From positions 1 to 60,682 of the forward strand of contig CAKROW010000011.1 in NCBI GenBank assembly GCA_934373235.1: 60,682 nt of DNA, read 5' to 3'. The position numbers were made by a program, and so were the translations under genes. The notes beneath the pieces were generated by a model. The model searched no databases and had not been told where the DNA came from. It saw only the letters and a program-made list of their open reading frames with translations. The stretch is from an uncultured Blautia sp. (GTDB lineage Bacteria > Bacillota > Clostridia > Lachnospirales > Lachnospiraceae). This document shows positions 34,794-42,674 of this stretch, one piece after another; the first letter of the stretch is position 1, and each line of letters opens with the position of its first letter.

Positions 34794-35882
34794 ATGAAAA
34801 ACTGGGATAATGTACGTCTGGTACCGGAGTTTGATGAGCAGGGAGTTGCCTGCTACCGTCTTGATGGTGGAGATTATGTGAATGAATATTATATTACTTC
34901 AGAGGCAGAGACACGAAAGCTTCTGAATACACCGGAAGTGGTGGGATATGAGGTTTATAACTGCCTGATCCCGTCTACCTGTCAGATGCTTTATTATCTG
35001 AAAGAGCAGAAGAAGGTTACAACTGCAAATATTCTTTCTATTTTAAGAGGTGCGCTGAATTATCCGCTTGAGGAGGCATGTTATAAAGAGCATATCCGTG
35101 TCCATGATATCAGCTTCCTTTCCAGTGAGCGCGTTTTTGCACAGGATGAAATGACCGGGCTTGAGATCAAGTACAGCAAACTGACCATGGTTCCGGACAG
35201 TACGCTGATGATCGGTGATATCATTGCAAGTGGTGAGACGCTGATCCACTGTCTTCGCTATGTGACTGACTTCTACAGAGACCATGGTGCGAAGCTTCGT
35301 AATATTATCATATTTACTATCGGTGGCACCAAAGGAATTGATATCCTTGAAAACCTGACAAAAGAGATCCGTGAGTTCTGGCCGGATTTTGAAGGATTTA
35401 TCACAGTCTTCTATGAGGGCATTTTTGCAACCTATCAGGACAAAGGCGTTTCCGGGATCAATCTTCCGGATGTTGATTTTTACTGGAAAGGTGGAATTGT
35501 TGCACCGGAATTCAGAAGAGAGACGCTTTCCATGTGCAGCCCGCTTTTTGAGAAATGTATTATCTACGATGGGGGTGCAAGACGCTATGAGATCCACGAG
35601 CATGTAGAGGAAGTCCTGGAATTCTGGGAGGGCATCCTTGAGCGTGGGGATAAGATTGATTTCAAAGAGCTTCTGGATGAAAAGCTTGGCTACCCTACAC
35701 CGGTCAGCTATGAAGACTGGATTCATTACAACCACTACGAATCCATCCGCCCCGCCGACACCAGATGGCTCTACCGCCAGGAACAGGGATATATTGAGAG
35801 TATGAAGAACATCACACTGAAAGAACTCGCTGAGCAGAGGATCGGAGAGTTTAGAAGTGTGTTGAGGAAATACATTCTGTAA
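34794..35882 (+). CDS. Phosphoribosyltransferase-like protein of unknown substrate
   Basis: This 362-residue soluble protein has a type I phosphoribosyltransferase-like core. SILRGALNYPLEEA (about 84-97) resembles the first PRT loop, and MIGDIIASGETLIHCLRYV (about 143-161) has the PRPP-binding pattern hhhhD-D/I-x-A-S/T-G-x-T. FTIGGTKGIDILENL follows as the next Rossmann strand and helix. Extra N- and C-terminal parts (FYEGIFATYQDKGVSG; FWEGILERGDKIDF) are not from a housekeeping PRTase I know. ATG 34794 follows AGGGG. No pathway neighbours are present. PRTase-like proteins occur in Ter-linked gene sets, and a Ter operon lies 18 kb away, but a link is speculative. Confidence 0.65.
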   Translation: MKNWDNVRLVPEFDEQGVACYRLDGGDYVNEYYITSEAETRKLLNTPEVVGYEVYNCLIPSTCQMLYYLKEQKKVTTANILSILRGALNYPLEEACYKEHIRVHDISFLSSERVFAQDEMTGLEIKYSKLTMVPDSTLMIGDIIASGETLIHCLRYVTDFYRDHGAKLRNIIIFTIGGTKGIDILENLTKEIREFWPDFEGFITVFYEGIFATYQDKGVSGINLPDVDFYWKGGIVAPEFRRETLSMCSPLFEKCIIYDGGARRYEIHEHVEEVLEFWEGILERGDKIDFKELLDEKLGYPTPVSYEDWIHYNHYESIRPADTRWLYRQEQGYIESMKNITLKELAEQRIGEFRSVLRKYIL

Positions 35883-35938
35883 CAGCTATAAAATCGGTAA
35901 AATCAGGATAGCAGAAAAGTCAGGGGGAAGATTGCACA

Positions 35939-35967
35939 TTGATTTCAGTATGAATAATGACTATAAT
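35939..35967 (+). promoter_or_regulatory. Predicted promoter of the flavodiiron protein gene
   Basis: TTGATT (35939-35944), 17 bases, TATAAT (35962-35967). The leader to the start codon is about 165 bases and shows no recognised riboswitch; AGGAGG at 36121-36126 is the ribosome site. Confidence 0.55.
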
Positions 35968-36137
35968 AAATGATAGCAATGCGACAGTGTTTTCAGAAAT
36001 ATTGTGTTCCTGACTGGCATAAAAAATGGAAATAGCTGTTTTATTTGCTGGATGATGCTATGAAAATAGCGATACTTATTGAATCGCTGTAAGAAAGAGA
36101 GTCGGAAATACAGCAGACCAAGGAGGATCCTAATACA

Positions 36138-37295
36138 ATGAAAATCGGAAATGATATTTATTATGTAGGCGTAAATGACCATCAGGTAGATCTGTTTGAG
36201 GGACAGTATGTAGTACCAAACGGAATGTCCTACAATTCCTACGTGATCAAAGATGAGAAGATCGCAGTTATGGATACTGTAGATGCCAATTTTACAGAAG
36301 AATGGCTGGGAAAAGTAGCAGAAGTTCTGGACGGTGCGAAACCGGATTACCTGGTAGTTCAGCATATGGAGCCGGACCATGCAGCAAATATTGAGAACTT
36401 CATGAAGGTATACCCGGATACCACCGTTGTTGCCAACACAAAGACATTCACCATGATGGAGAACTTCTTCCGTGGAATGGACCTGGAAGGAAAGAAACAT
36501 GTAGTAGCCAATGGTGACACCCTGACACTTGGCAAACATGTCCTTACTTTTGTATTTGCACCGATGGTACACTGGCCGGAGGTTATGGTTACATATGACA
36601 GCACAGACAAGGTTCTGTTTTCCGCAGATGGATTCGGTAAATTCGGAGCTCTTGATGTAGAAGAGGACTGGGACTGCGAAGCACGCCGCTACTATATCGG
36701 AATCGTTGGAAAATATGGTCCGCAGGTACAGAAGCTTCTTAAGGCAGCAGCAACCCTGGATATTCAGACGATCTGCCCGCTTCACGGACCGATCCTTACC
36801 GAGAACCTTGGACATTATCTGGAAAAATACGATATCTGGTCTTCCTACAAAGTAGAGAGTGAAGGTGTAATGATCGCCTATACCTCCGTATACGGAAATA
36901 CAAAAAAAGCAGCAGAGCTTCTTGCACAGAAATTGAAAGAAAAAGGCTGCCCGAAGGTTGTTGTCTGCGATCTTGCAAGAGAAGACATGGCAGAGGCAGT
37001 GGAGGACGCCTTCCGCTACGGCAAACTGGTACTGGCCAGCATTACATACAACGGAGAGGCATTCCCGTTCATGCGTACATTCATCGAGAACCTGACAGAG
37101 CGTAATTACCAGAACCGCACCATCGGCCTCATTGAGAATGGAAGCTGGGCGCCGACAGCAGCCAAAGTCATGAAAGGAATGTTCGAGAAGAGCAAAAATA
37201 TCACATGGCTTGAGAATAATGTAAAGATCATGTCCTCTCTCAGCGATGAGAATGTGGCAGAGATCGATGCAATGGCAGAGGAGCTCTGCAAGTAA
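36138..37295 (+). CDS. fprA: Flavodiiron protein (A-type flavoprotein, oxygen/NO reductase)
   Basis: This 385-residue cytosolic enzyme reduces O2 to water (or NO to N2O) and protects anaerobes. The N-terminal metallo-beta-lactamase-like domain binds a diiron centre: QHMEPDHAAN (His-x-Glu-x-Asp-His), MVHWPEVM (His), SADGFGKFG (Asp) and ICPLHGP (His). The C-terminal flavodoxin domain starts at MIAYTSVYGNTKKAAELL (about residue 245), whose loop binds FMN. This is the minimal class A layout without rubredoxin, so a separate electron donor is needed. It is a single gene with its own promoter, facing a shared terminator. Confidence 0.95.
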   Translation: MKIGNDIYYVGVNDHQVDLFEGQYVVPNGMSYNSYVIKDEKIAVMDTVDANFTEEWLGKVAEVLDGAKPDYLVVQHMEPDHAANIENFMKVYPDTTVVANTKTFTMMENFFRGMDLEGKKHVVANGDTLTLGKHVLTFVFAPMVHWPEVMVTYDSTDKVLFSADGFGKFGALDVEEDWDCEARRYYIGIVGKYGPQVQKLLKAAATLDIQTICPLHGPILTENLGHYLEKYDIWSSYKVESEGVMIAYTSVYGNTKKAAELLAQKLKEKGCPKVVVCDLAREDMAEAVEDAFRYGKLVLASITYNGEAFPFMRTFIENLTERNYQNRTIGLIENGSWAPTAAKVMKGMFEKSKNITWLENNVKIMSSLSDENVAEIDAMAEELCK

Positions 37296-37342
37296 TTTCT
37301 GAATGTCAGAACAGCTTATAAAAAATAAAGATATAACATAAT

Positions 37343-37432
37343 AAAAAGACGTGGACCAGGATTGATATATTCTTTCATTTACTGAGTTGTTAATGAAAGA
37401 GATATATCGATCCGTAAGGTCACGTCTTTTTT
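37343..37432. terminator. Bidirectional terminator between flavodiiron and amylosucrase genes
   Basis: AAAAAGACGTG (37343-37353) pairs with CACGTCTTTTT (37421-37431) at the base, and GATATATTCTTTCATT (37364-37379) pairs with AATGAAAGAGATATATC (37392-37408) above it, with mismatches between. T runs follow on both strands. Confidence 0.75.
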
Positions 37433-37499
37433 ATTTACATGACTAACAAATTAAAGGTAAGTCATTGATCTCATGATCCTGGAAACTGCCGAGTGATCA

Positions 37500-39335
37500 T
37501 TACATCCTCTTACACCACATAAAGCCATAAGCCGGAAGTACCACATCCTTAAGCTCCAGAGTCTGGTCAGTGATCAGATCGCGGAAGGTTCCCTCCTCCT
37601 GCATCCAGGCAGTTTTTTCGCTGTCACTGAAGTTGAAGATTCCGATAAAACGTTCTTTCCCTTTCTGGCGGAGGATGCAGAGAATGCTGTCATCATGAAC
37701 ATCGTATGTATATACATCACAGTCCTTATCAAAAACAGATTCCTGGCTGCGGATCTGTTCCATGCGGTCCAGAGTCTGGAAGATCTGTCCCTCAACGGAG
37801 GCTTTTGATTTTCTCTTTCCGGCAAGCTCCCACTGGAAAGCACCACGGTGGATATAGCGGGAATCTGCAGCCTTATCCGGATCCTCTTTATAGGAATAAT
37901 CATTGAGACGACCAATTTCATCGGAGCTGTAAAGCATCGGTATCCCGGACTGGGTAAGCATATATGCGTGAAGCATCAGATCCTCGCGGATGCCTCTTTC
38001 CAGCTTCTCGTCATCTTTTTCAAAAAGAGCAGCCTCGATCCCGCACATGGAAGCAGTAGTTCCGCAGAAACGGGCATCCTGAGTTACCGGGTCATCATTA
38101 TAGAGCTCTCCGCGGCTGTCGCTTCCCGGATGCTTTCCTGTAAAGAAATCATTCAGGTAACGCTTATGGGATGGCTCATCCATGCCCCATTCCTTCAGGG
38201 TGGCGAAATCCAGTCCCCAGCCGATATCGTCATGGCAGCGGAGATAATTCAGGAATGTGTACTGCTTTGGAAGGCTGTTTACAACGTCCATCTGTTTTTT
38301 CAGAAGACGGATATCGCGGGTGGCAATGCTGTTCCAGGTTGTAGCCATTGTTGTTACATTGTAAAGCATATGGCACTCAGGCTTTTCTACAGTTCCGAAA
38401 TAAGGAACAACCTTCTCCGGCTCCATAACAACCTCACCCAGAAGTACAACACTTGGGCAGACGATCTCGGCGATCATACGCATCATACGAACGATCGTAT
38501 GCACCTGCTTCAGGTTACGGCAGGGAGTTCCCAGTTCTTTCCAGATATACGGAACCGCATCGATACGGATCACGTCCATTCCCTGGTTTGCAAGGAAGAG
38601 GAAGTTGTAAATCATCTCATTGAAAACACGGGGATTGCAATAGTTCAGATCCCACTGGTACGGATAAAAGGTAGTCATGACATAGTGACCGATATCCGGA
38701 AGCCAGGTAAAGTTCCCCGGAGCAGTGGTTGGGAATACCTGTGGTACGGTCTTTTCGTACTCATCCGGGATCTGGCGGTTATTGTAGAAGAAGTAACGGC
38801 TCATATATTCGCCGTCACCCTGGCGTGCTTTTTTGGCCCATTCATGATCCTCGGAAGTGTGGTTCATAACAAAGTCCATACACAGGTTCATTCCGTTTTT
38901 GTGGCATTTATCTGCAAGGGCAGCCAGATCCTCCATGGTACCAAGGTCCGGGCGGACTTTGCGGAAATCAGCTACTGCGTAACCACCGTCGGAGCGGCCC
39001 TTCGGGGTATCCAGAAACGGCATCAGATGAAGACAGTTTACGTTGCATTCTTTCAAATATGGAAGTTTGGCAGAAACTCCTTTAATGTTGCCGGCAAAGT
39101 TGTCAATGTAGAGCATCATGCCAAGCATATCCTTCTGGCGGAACCAGTCCGGATTTTTTTCTCTTTCCAGGTCACGGTTTTTGAGAGCGCGGCGGCGTGC
39201 TGTAAAATACCGGTACATCTGGTCACAGAGCTCTGCAAACATATCGTCATTGTGATAAAGCTCTGTGTACAGCCAGCGAAGCTCGTCGTGATGATGGTTT
39301 AAACGTTCCTGAAAAATTTCCTGATTTTTTTTCAT
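37500..39335 (-). CDS. Amylosucrase (GH13 subfamily 4-like)
   Basis: This 611-residue GH13 enzyme resembles amylosucrase, which makes alpha-1,4-glucan from sucrose and releases fructose. Visible are the helical N-terminal region, YIDNFAGNIKGVSAKLPYLKE, MDFVMNHTSEDHEWA (region I), MDVIRIDAVPYIWKELGTPCRNL (nucleophile Asp259), LLGEVVMEPEK (acid/base Glu) and YLRCHDDIGWG (transition-state Asp). The stretch after the nucleophile, IWKELGTPCRNL, is typical of amylosucrase and differs from amylases. No signal peptide. ATG 39335 follows GGGAGGA. It lies downstream of the sucrose LacI gene on the same strand. Sucrose hydrolase is the alternative. Confidence 0.88.
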   Translation of the reverse strand: MKKNQEIFQERLNHHHDELRWLYTELYHNDDMFAELCDQMYRYFTARRRALKNRDLEREKNPDWFRQKDMLGMMLYIDNFAGNIKGVSAKLPYLKECNVNCLHLMPFLDTPKGRSDGGYAVADFRKVRPDLGTMEDLAALADKCHKNGMNLCMDFVMNHTSEDHEWAKKARQGDGEYMSRYFFYNNRQIPDEYEKTVPQVFPTTAPGNFTWLPDIGHYVMTTFYPYQWDLNYCNPRVFNEMIYNFLFLANQGMDVIRIDAVPYIWKELGTPCRNLKQVHTIVRMMRMIAEIVCPSVVLLGEVVMEPEKVVPYFGTVEKPECHMLYNVTTMATTWNSIATRDIRLLKKQMDVVNSLPKQYTFLNYLRCHDDIGWGLDFATLKEWGMDEPSHKRYLNDFFTGKHPGSDSRGELYNDDPVTQDARFCGTTASMCGIEAALFEKDDEKLERGIREDLMLHAYMLTQSGIPMLYSSDEIGRLNDYSYKEDPDKAADSRYIHRGAFQWELAGKRKSKASVEGQIFQTLDRMEQIRSQESVFDKDCDVYTYDVHDDSILCILRQKGKERFIGIFNFSDSEKTAWMQEEGTFRDLITDQTLELKDVVLPAYGFMWCKRM

Positions 39336-39514
39336 GATCTTCCTCCCTGAGTTGTATTTATAAGCCTCCGGGCGTGGCAGCCTGAAGAATCTTTTGGTTT
39401 CTGTATAACATTTTTCCAAAGGATTATAGCACGAAGCTATGGTTGTATGAATGTTTGCATTATTATGGAATATGGAAAAATGTTATATTTATCTATAATG
39501 AAAAAATTATTTCA

Positions 39515-40540
39515 TCAATCTGTGGTTTCACGCCGTATCAGTACAGGCGTAATCTTTTTATGGACTGGCTTCTGAAGGGGTGAAGGTTTTCTTTTTTTCA
39601 TTTCATTCATTTGCTCGACAAGAAGCTCCATGGTAGTTTGTGCAATAACGTCAATCTGCTGTCCAACGGTGGTGATGGGAATGATAGATTCTGCAGCAAT
39701 CGGTGAATTATCGAAACCAATAATCTGATATTCTTCCGGTAAACAGTTATATTTCTGGAAGATCAGATTGAGAAACATGTTTGCGTAAGTATCATTGGAT
39801 AAAAATATGCCTTTTTTCTGGTGGGGATATTTGTTGTCAATATCCTGAAAGATCATACGCATTTTCTCGAAGATTTCCTGATAGGAATCACCCTGAACGT
39901 TAAGATTCAGCTCGTAAGGAATATTATGCTCTTTGCATGTGTCTTCAAATGCACGGATACGGTCATAGGCGGGAATGTTTTGCGGTACATGCACATTGAT
40001 ATGGATCAGCACATCACATTTGTTACGGATCAGAAGAGAAGTAGCCTGCGTGGATCCCATATAGTTGTCCGTGGTGACACTGCAGACATGCTCCGCTTCA
40101 CGCTCAATGGCAATAACCGGGATTTTGTAGGATGCCAGTTTTTCAGAAGGAAGGGTGTGGCTCATAACGATCAGCCCTTCGATCTTATATGCCATCAGCT
40201 CGTCCAGATACTGCATTTCTTTTTCAGGGCCACCGTCGCTTACAAAAACCAGAAACTTATAGTGATAATCAGAATAGCTCCTGAGAATCTGAGTCAGCAT
40301 TTCGGAATAATAATGAAGATAGAGATTTGGTACAATGATCCCTACAAATTCACTTTTTCCATTGGCAAGGACTTTGGCAAGCTTATTTTTTTTATAACCA
40401 AGCTCATCCAGAGCTCTGGCGATTTTTTCCTGGTTTTCCAGGGTGAGAGAATCCGGATGATTAAAATATCTGGAAATTGTAGTCTTGGAAAAACCAGTGT
40501 ATTCTGCGATGTCAGCGAATGTCACCTGTTTTTTAGCCAT
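39515..40540 (-). CDS. LacI-family repressor of the sucrose locus
   Basis: This 341-residue regulator has a LacI headpiece (TFADIAEYTGFSKTTISRYFNHPDSLT), hinge (KVLANGKSEFVGIIVPN) and sugar-binding domain (IEGLIVMSHT, GIFLSNDTYA, IGFDNSPIAA). It is divergent from the ABC/GH32 sucrose operon, and two perfect palindromes of the AGTAACCGGTTACT type lie in the region between. Its promoter is TTGCTA-17-TATACT on the minus strand (40653-40625), 18 bases from the upstream operator. It should repress sucrose genes until the sugar, or a derivative, binds. The downstream amylosucrase gene may be co-transcribed or have its own promoter. Confidence 0.92.
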   Translation of the reverse strand: MAKKQVTFADIAEYTGFSKTTISRYFNHPDSLTLENQEKIARALDELGYKKNKLAKVLANGKSEFVGIIVPNLYLHYYSEMLTQILRSYSDYHYKFLVFVSDGGPEKEMQYLDELMAYKIEGLIVMSHTLPSEKLASYKIPVIAIEREAEHVCSVTTDNYMGSTQATSLLIRNKCDVLIHINVHVPQNIPAYDRIRAFEDTCKEHNIPYELNLNVQGDSYQEIFEKMRMIFQDIDNKYPHQKKGIFLSNDTYANMFLNLIFQKYNCLPEEYQIIGFDNSPIAAESIIPITTVGQQIDVIAQTTMELLVEQMNEMKKRKPSPLQKPVHKKITPVLIRRETTD

Positions 40541-40624
40541 GTATAAAATAGTCTCCTTTTACAGTTGAATTACGTAAGCTTCGTATAGTGAAAACAAAGC
40601 GTAAATATATGTTTATTCCATTTC

Positions 40625-40653
40625 AGTATAGCAATATCAGCCTGAAATAGCAA
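40625..40653 (-). promoter_or_regulatory. Promoter of the sucrose LacI gene
   Basis: Minus-strand TTGCTA (40653-40648), 17 bases and TATACT (40630-40625). Confidence 0.65.
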
Positions 40654-40670
40654 TAAAAAAATAACCAGTT

Positions 40671-40686
40671 AAGTAACCGGTTACTT
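40671..40686. promoter_or_regulatory. Sucrose operator O1, perfect 16-bp palindrome
   Basis: AAGTAACCGGTTACTT lies 26 bases upstream of the -35 box of the ABC operon and 18 bases upstream of the LacI -35 box. A weaker TAACCAGTTA sits next to it at 40662-40671. Confidence 0.85.
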
Positions 40687-40711
40687 TTTTGGGGAAATCA
40701 TCTGAAAATGG

Positions 40712-40740
40712 TTGACATACGAGGCCGGATATAGTAGTAT
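40712..40740 (+). promoter_or_regulatory. Promoter of the sucrose ABC/GH32 operon
   Basis: TTGACA (40712-40717), 17 bases, TAGTAT (40735-40740). It lies between the two palindromic operators. Confidence 0.8.
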
Positions 40741-40748
40741 CAGCTTAT

Positions 40749-40766
40749 AAAGTAACCGGTTACTTT
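40749..40766. promoter_or_regulatory. Sucrose operator O2, perfect 18-bp palindrome
   Basis: AAAGTAACCGGTTACTTT lies nine bases after the -10 box, covering the start of transcription. Its centre is 79 bases from the centre of O1. The shared core AAGTAACCGGTTACTT is identical in both. Confidence 0.88.
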
Positions 40767-40811
40767 ACCGGTTTCAAAAAGAGCGAAAACATAAAAAAGG
40801 GAGGAAAAAAA

Positions 40812-41750
40812 ATGAAAAAGGGTTCTGCGAAAGCAGTTTCTACAGGGAAACGGACCTGTGCACAGAAACTGCAGTATGTAAAGAAGAACTGGCAGCTATA
40901 TGTATTCTTTCTGATGCCGGCGTTGCTTCTGACCATCATCTTCAAATATGTACCGATGGGCGGTGTGCTGATCGCATTTGAGGATTACAATGTTATTGAT
41001 GGTATATTCGGAAGTAAGTGGGTGGGCCTTGAATATTTCCGGAGATTCCTGTCGTCACCGGATTTTATGAATTATCTTGTAAATACTCTGAAACTTAGTA
41101 TTTACGGCTTATTATGGGGATTTCCGATCCCGATCATTCTGGCAATGCTTCTGAATCAGATCCGGAGAGCCGGAATCAAGAAAAAGATCCAGCTTCTGAT
41201 CTATGCACCGAATTTTATTTCCGTTATCGTACTTTGTGGTATGGTCCGTATGTTCCTTTCACCGGTTGGCCCACTGAATAAACTGATCGGTGCTGATGCA
41301 AACTGGATGACTATGCCGGCAGCATTCCGTACCATTTACATAGCCAGTGGAATCTGGCAGACAGCCGGATGGTCATCGATCATGTATACTGCAGCACTCT
41401 CCAATGCCAGCAAAGACCTGGAGGAAGCAGCTGTTGTGGACGGAGCCAATATCCTGCAGCAGATCTGGTATGTTCAGCTCCCTGCGATCAAGAATATCAT
41501 CGTGATCCAGTTTATCCTTCAGGCCGGAAATATTATGAGTATCGGTTTTGAAAAGGCATATGCACTGCAAACAGATATGAACCTTCCGGCATCAGAGATC
41601 CTTTCTACATATGTATACAGGATCGGTCTTCTTAATGGTGATTACGGATATTCCACAGCCGTGGGTCTGTTTAACTCCGTGATCAATGTAATTCTGCTGA
41701 TATTTGTAAACTGGGTAGTCAAGAAACTTAACGATGGAGAAGGATTATAG
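40812..41750 (+). CDS. ABC sugar importer permease, LplB-like
   Basis: This 312-residue membrane protein has six predicted helices and the binding-protein-dependent permease motif EEAAVVDGANILQQIWYVQLP (EAA loop, about 205-225) that contacts the ATPase. It belongs to the CUT1/LplB type with partner YtcP-like permease encoded next. ATG 40812 follows GGGAGG. It is first in a five-function sucrose operon: two permeases, binding protein and GH32 enzyme. No ATPase gene is present, so it must use a shared MsmX-type ATPase from elsewhere. The substrate is inferred from the neighbouring sucrose enzymes. Confidence 0.92.
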   Translation: MKKGSAKAVSTGKRTCAQKLQYVKKNWQLYVFFLMPALLLTIIFKYVPMGGVLIAFEDYNVIDGIFGSKWVGLEYFRRFLSSPDFMNYLVNTLKLSIYGLLWGFPIPIILAMLLNQIRRAGIKKKIQLLIYAPNFISVIVLCGMVRMFLSPVGPLNKLIGADANWMTMPAAFRTIYIASGIWQTAGWSSIMYTAALSNASKDLEEAAVVDGANILQQIWYVQLPAIKNIIVIQFILQAGNIMSIGFEKAYALQTDMNLPASEILSTYVYRIGLLNGDYGYSTAVGLFNSVINVILLIFVNWVVKKLNDGEGL

Positions 41751-41761
41751 GAGGCGCTTGT

Positions 41762-42658
41762 ATGGAAACAGCAAAGAAAAAGAAATATACGGCATCTGAT
41801 AAAGCGATTCTTGGAATCGGATACGTGCTTCTGGGCGCATTTGTACTTTCAATCCTGATTCCGCTTTTGTATGTAGTGATCGCATCTTTTATGGATCCCA
41901 ATGTTCTCAACAGCCAGGGAATCAGCCTGGATATAAGAAAATGGACAGTAGATGCCTACAGACGAGTACTTGAAAACAATATGATCTGGCGAGGGTTTGC
42001 AAACTCTTTCTTTTATTCCGCAGTGTTTACCATCATTTCTGTTCTGGTAACATTGCTGGCAGCATATCCGATGTCAAAGAAAGAATTTGTAGGAAGAAAC
42101 TTCTTCAATGTGATCTTTCTTATCACAATGTTTTTCGGCGGCGGAATGATCCCGACATTTATCCTGATCAATCAGCTGCATCTGGTAAATACCATCTGGG
42201 CTATTTTGCTTCCGGGTGCATTTAATGTCTGGAACATGATCCTGGCAAGAACCTATTATCAGTCTATCCCGAAGGAGCTGAGAGAGGCATCTGCTATTGA
42301 TGGCGCTACAGAGATCGAGCACTTTTTCAAGATCATGATGCCTGTGTGCAAACCGATCATCGCGGTACTTGCATTGTGGTCCTTTGTCGGAATGTGGAAC
42401 AGCTACTTTGATGCCATGATCTACCTGAATGATGCGAAGCTGCAGCCGTTACAGCTGGTACTTCGTTCTATCCTGGTACAGAATACACCGCAGCCTGGAA
42501 TGATCGCAGATATCCAGAGCACGGCACAGATGGCAAAGGTGGCAGAGCTTCTGAAATATGCAACCATCATTGTGTCAAGTTTACCACTTCTGATCATGTA
42601 TCCGTTTTTCCAGAAATACTTTGATCAGGGTATCATGGTTGGTTCTGTAAAAGGTTGA
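41762..42658 (+). CDS. ABC sugar importer permease, YtcP-like
   Basis: This 298-residue membrane protein has six helices and the EAA loop LREASAIDGATEIEHFFKIMMP (about 176-197). It pairs with the upstream permease; the gap is 11 bases and GGAGG precedes its ATG. The C terminus PFFQKYFDQGIMVGSVKG is the standard ending of this permease family. The two permeases should form the channel through the cytoplasmic membrane for the sugar delivered by the lipoprotein encoded next. Confidence 0.93.
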   Translation: METAKKKKYTASDKAILGIGYVLLGAFVLSILIPLLYVVIASFMDPNVLNSQGISLDIRKWTVDAYRRVLENNMIWRGFANSFFYSAVFTIISVLVTLLAAYPMSKKEFVGRNFFNVIFLITMFFGGGMIPTFILINQLHLVNTIWAILLPGAFNVWNMILARTYYQSIPKELREASAIDGATEIEHFFKIMMPVCKPIIAVLALWSFVGMWNSYFDAMIYLNDAKLQPLQLVLRSILVQNTPQPGMIADIQSTAQMAKVAELLKYATIIVSSLPLLIMYPFFQKYFDQGIMVGSVKG

Positions 42659-42674
42659 TGACTGGAGGTTGAAG

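Noticed and set aside
37848..39302. 484-codon open frame antisense to amylosucrase
   Set aside because: The minus-strand gene has all GH13 motifs and a good ribosome site. The plus-strand frame has neither motif nor start signal.
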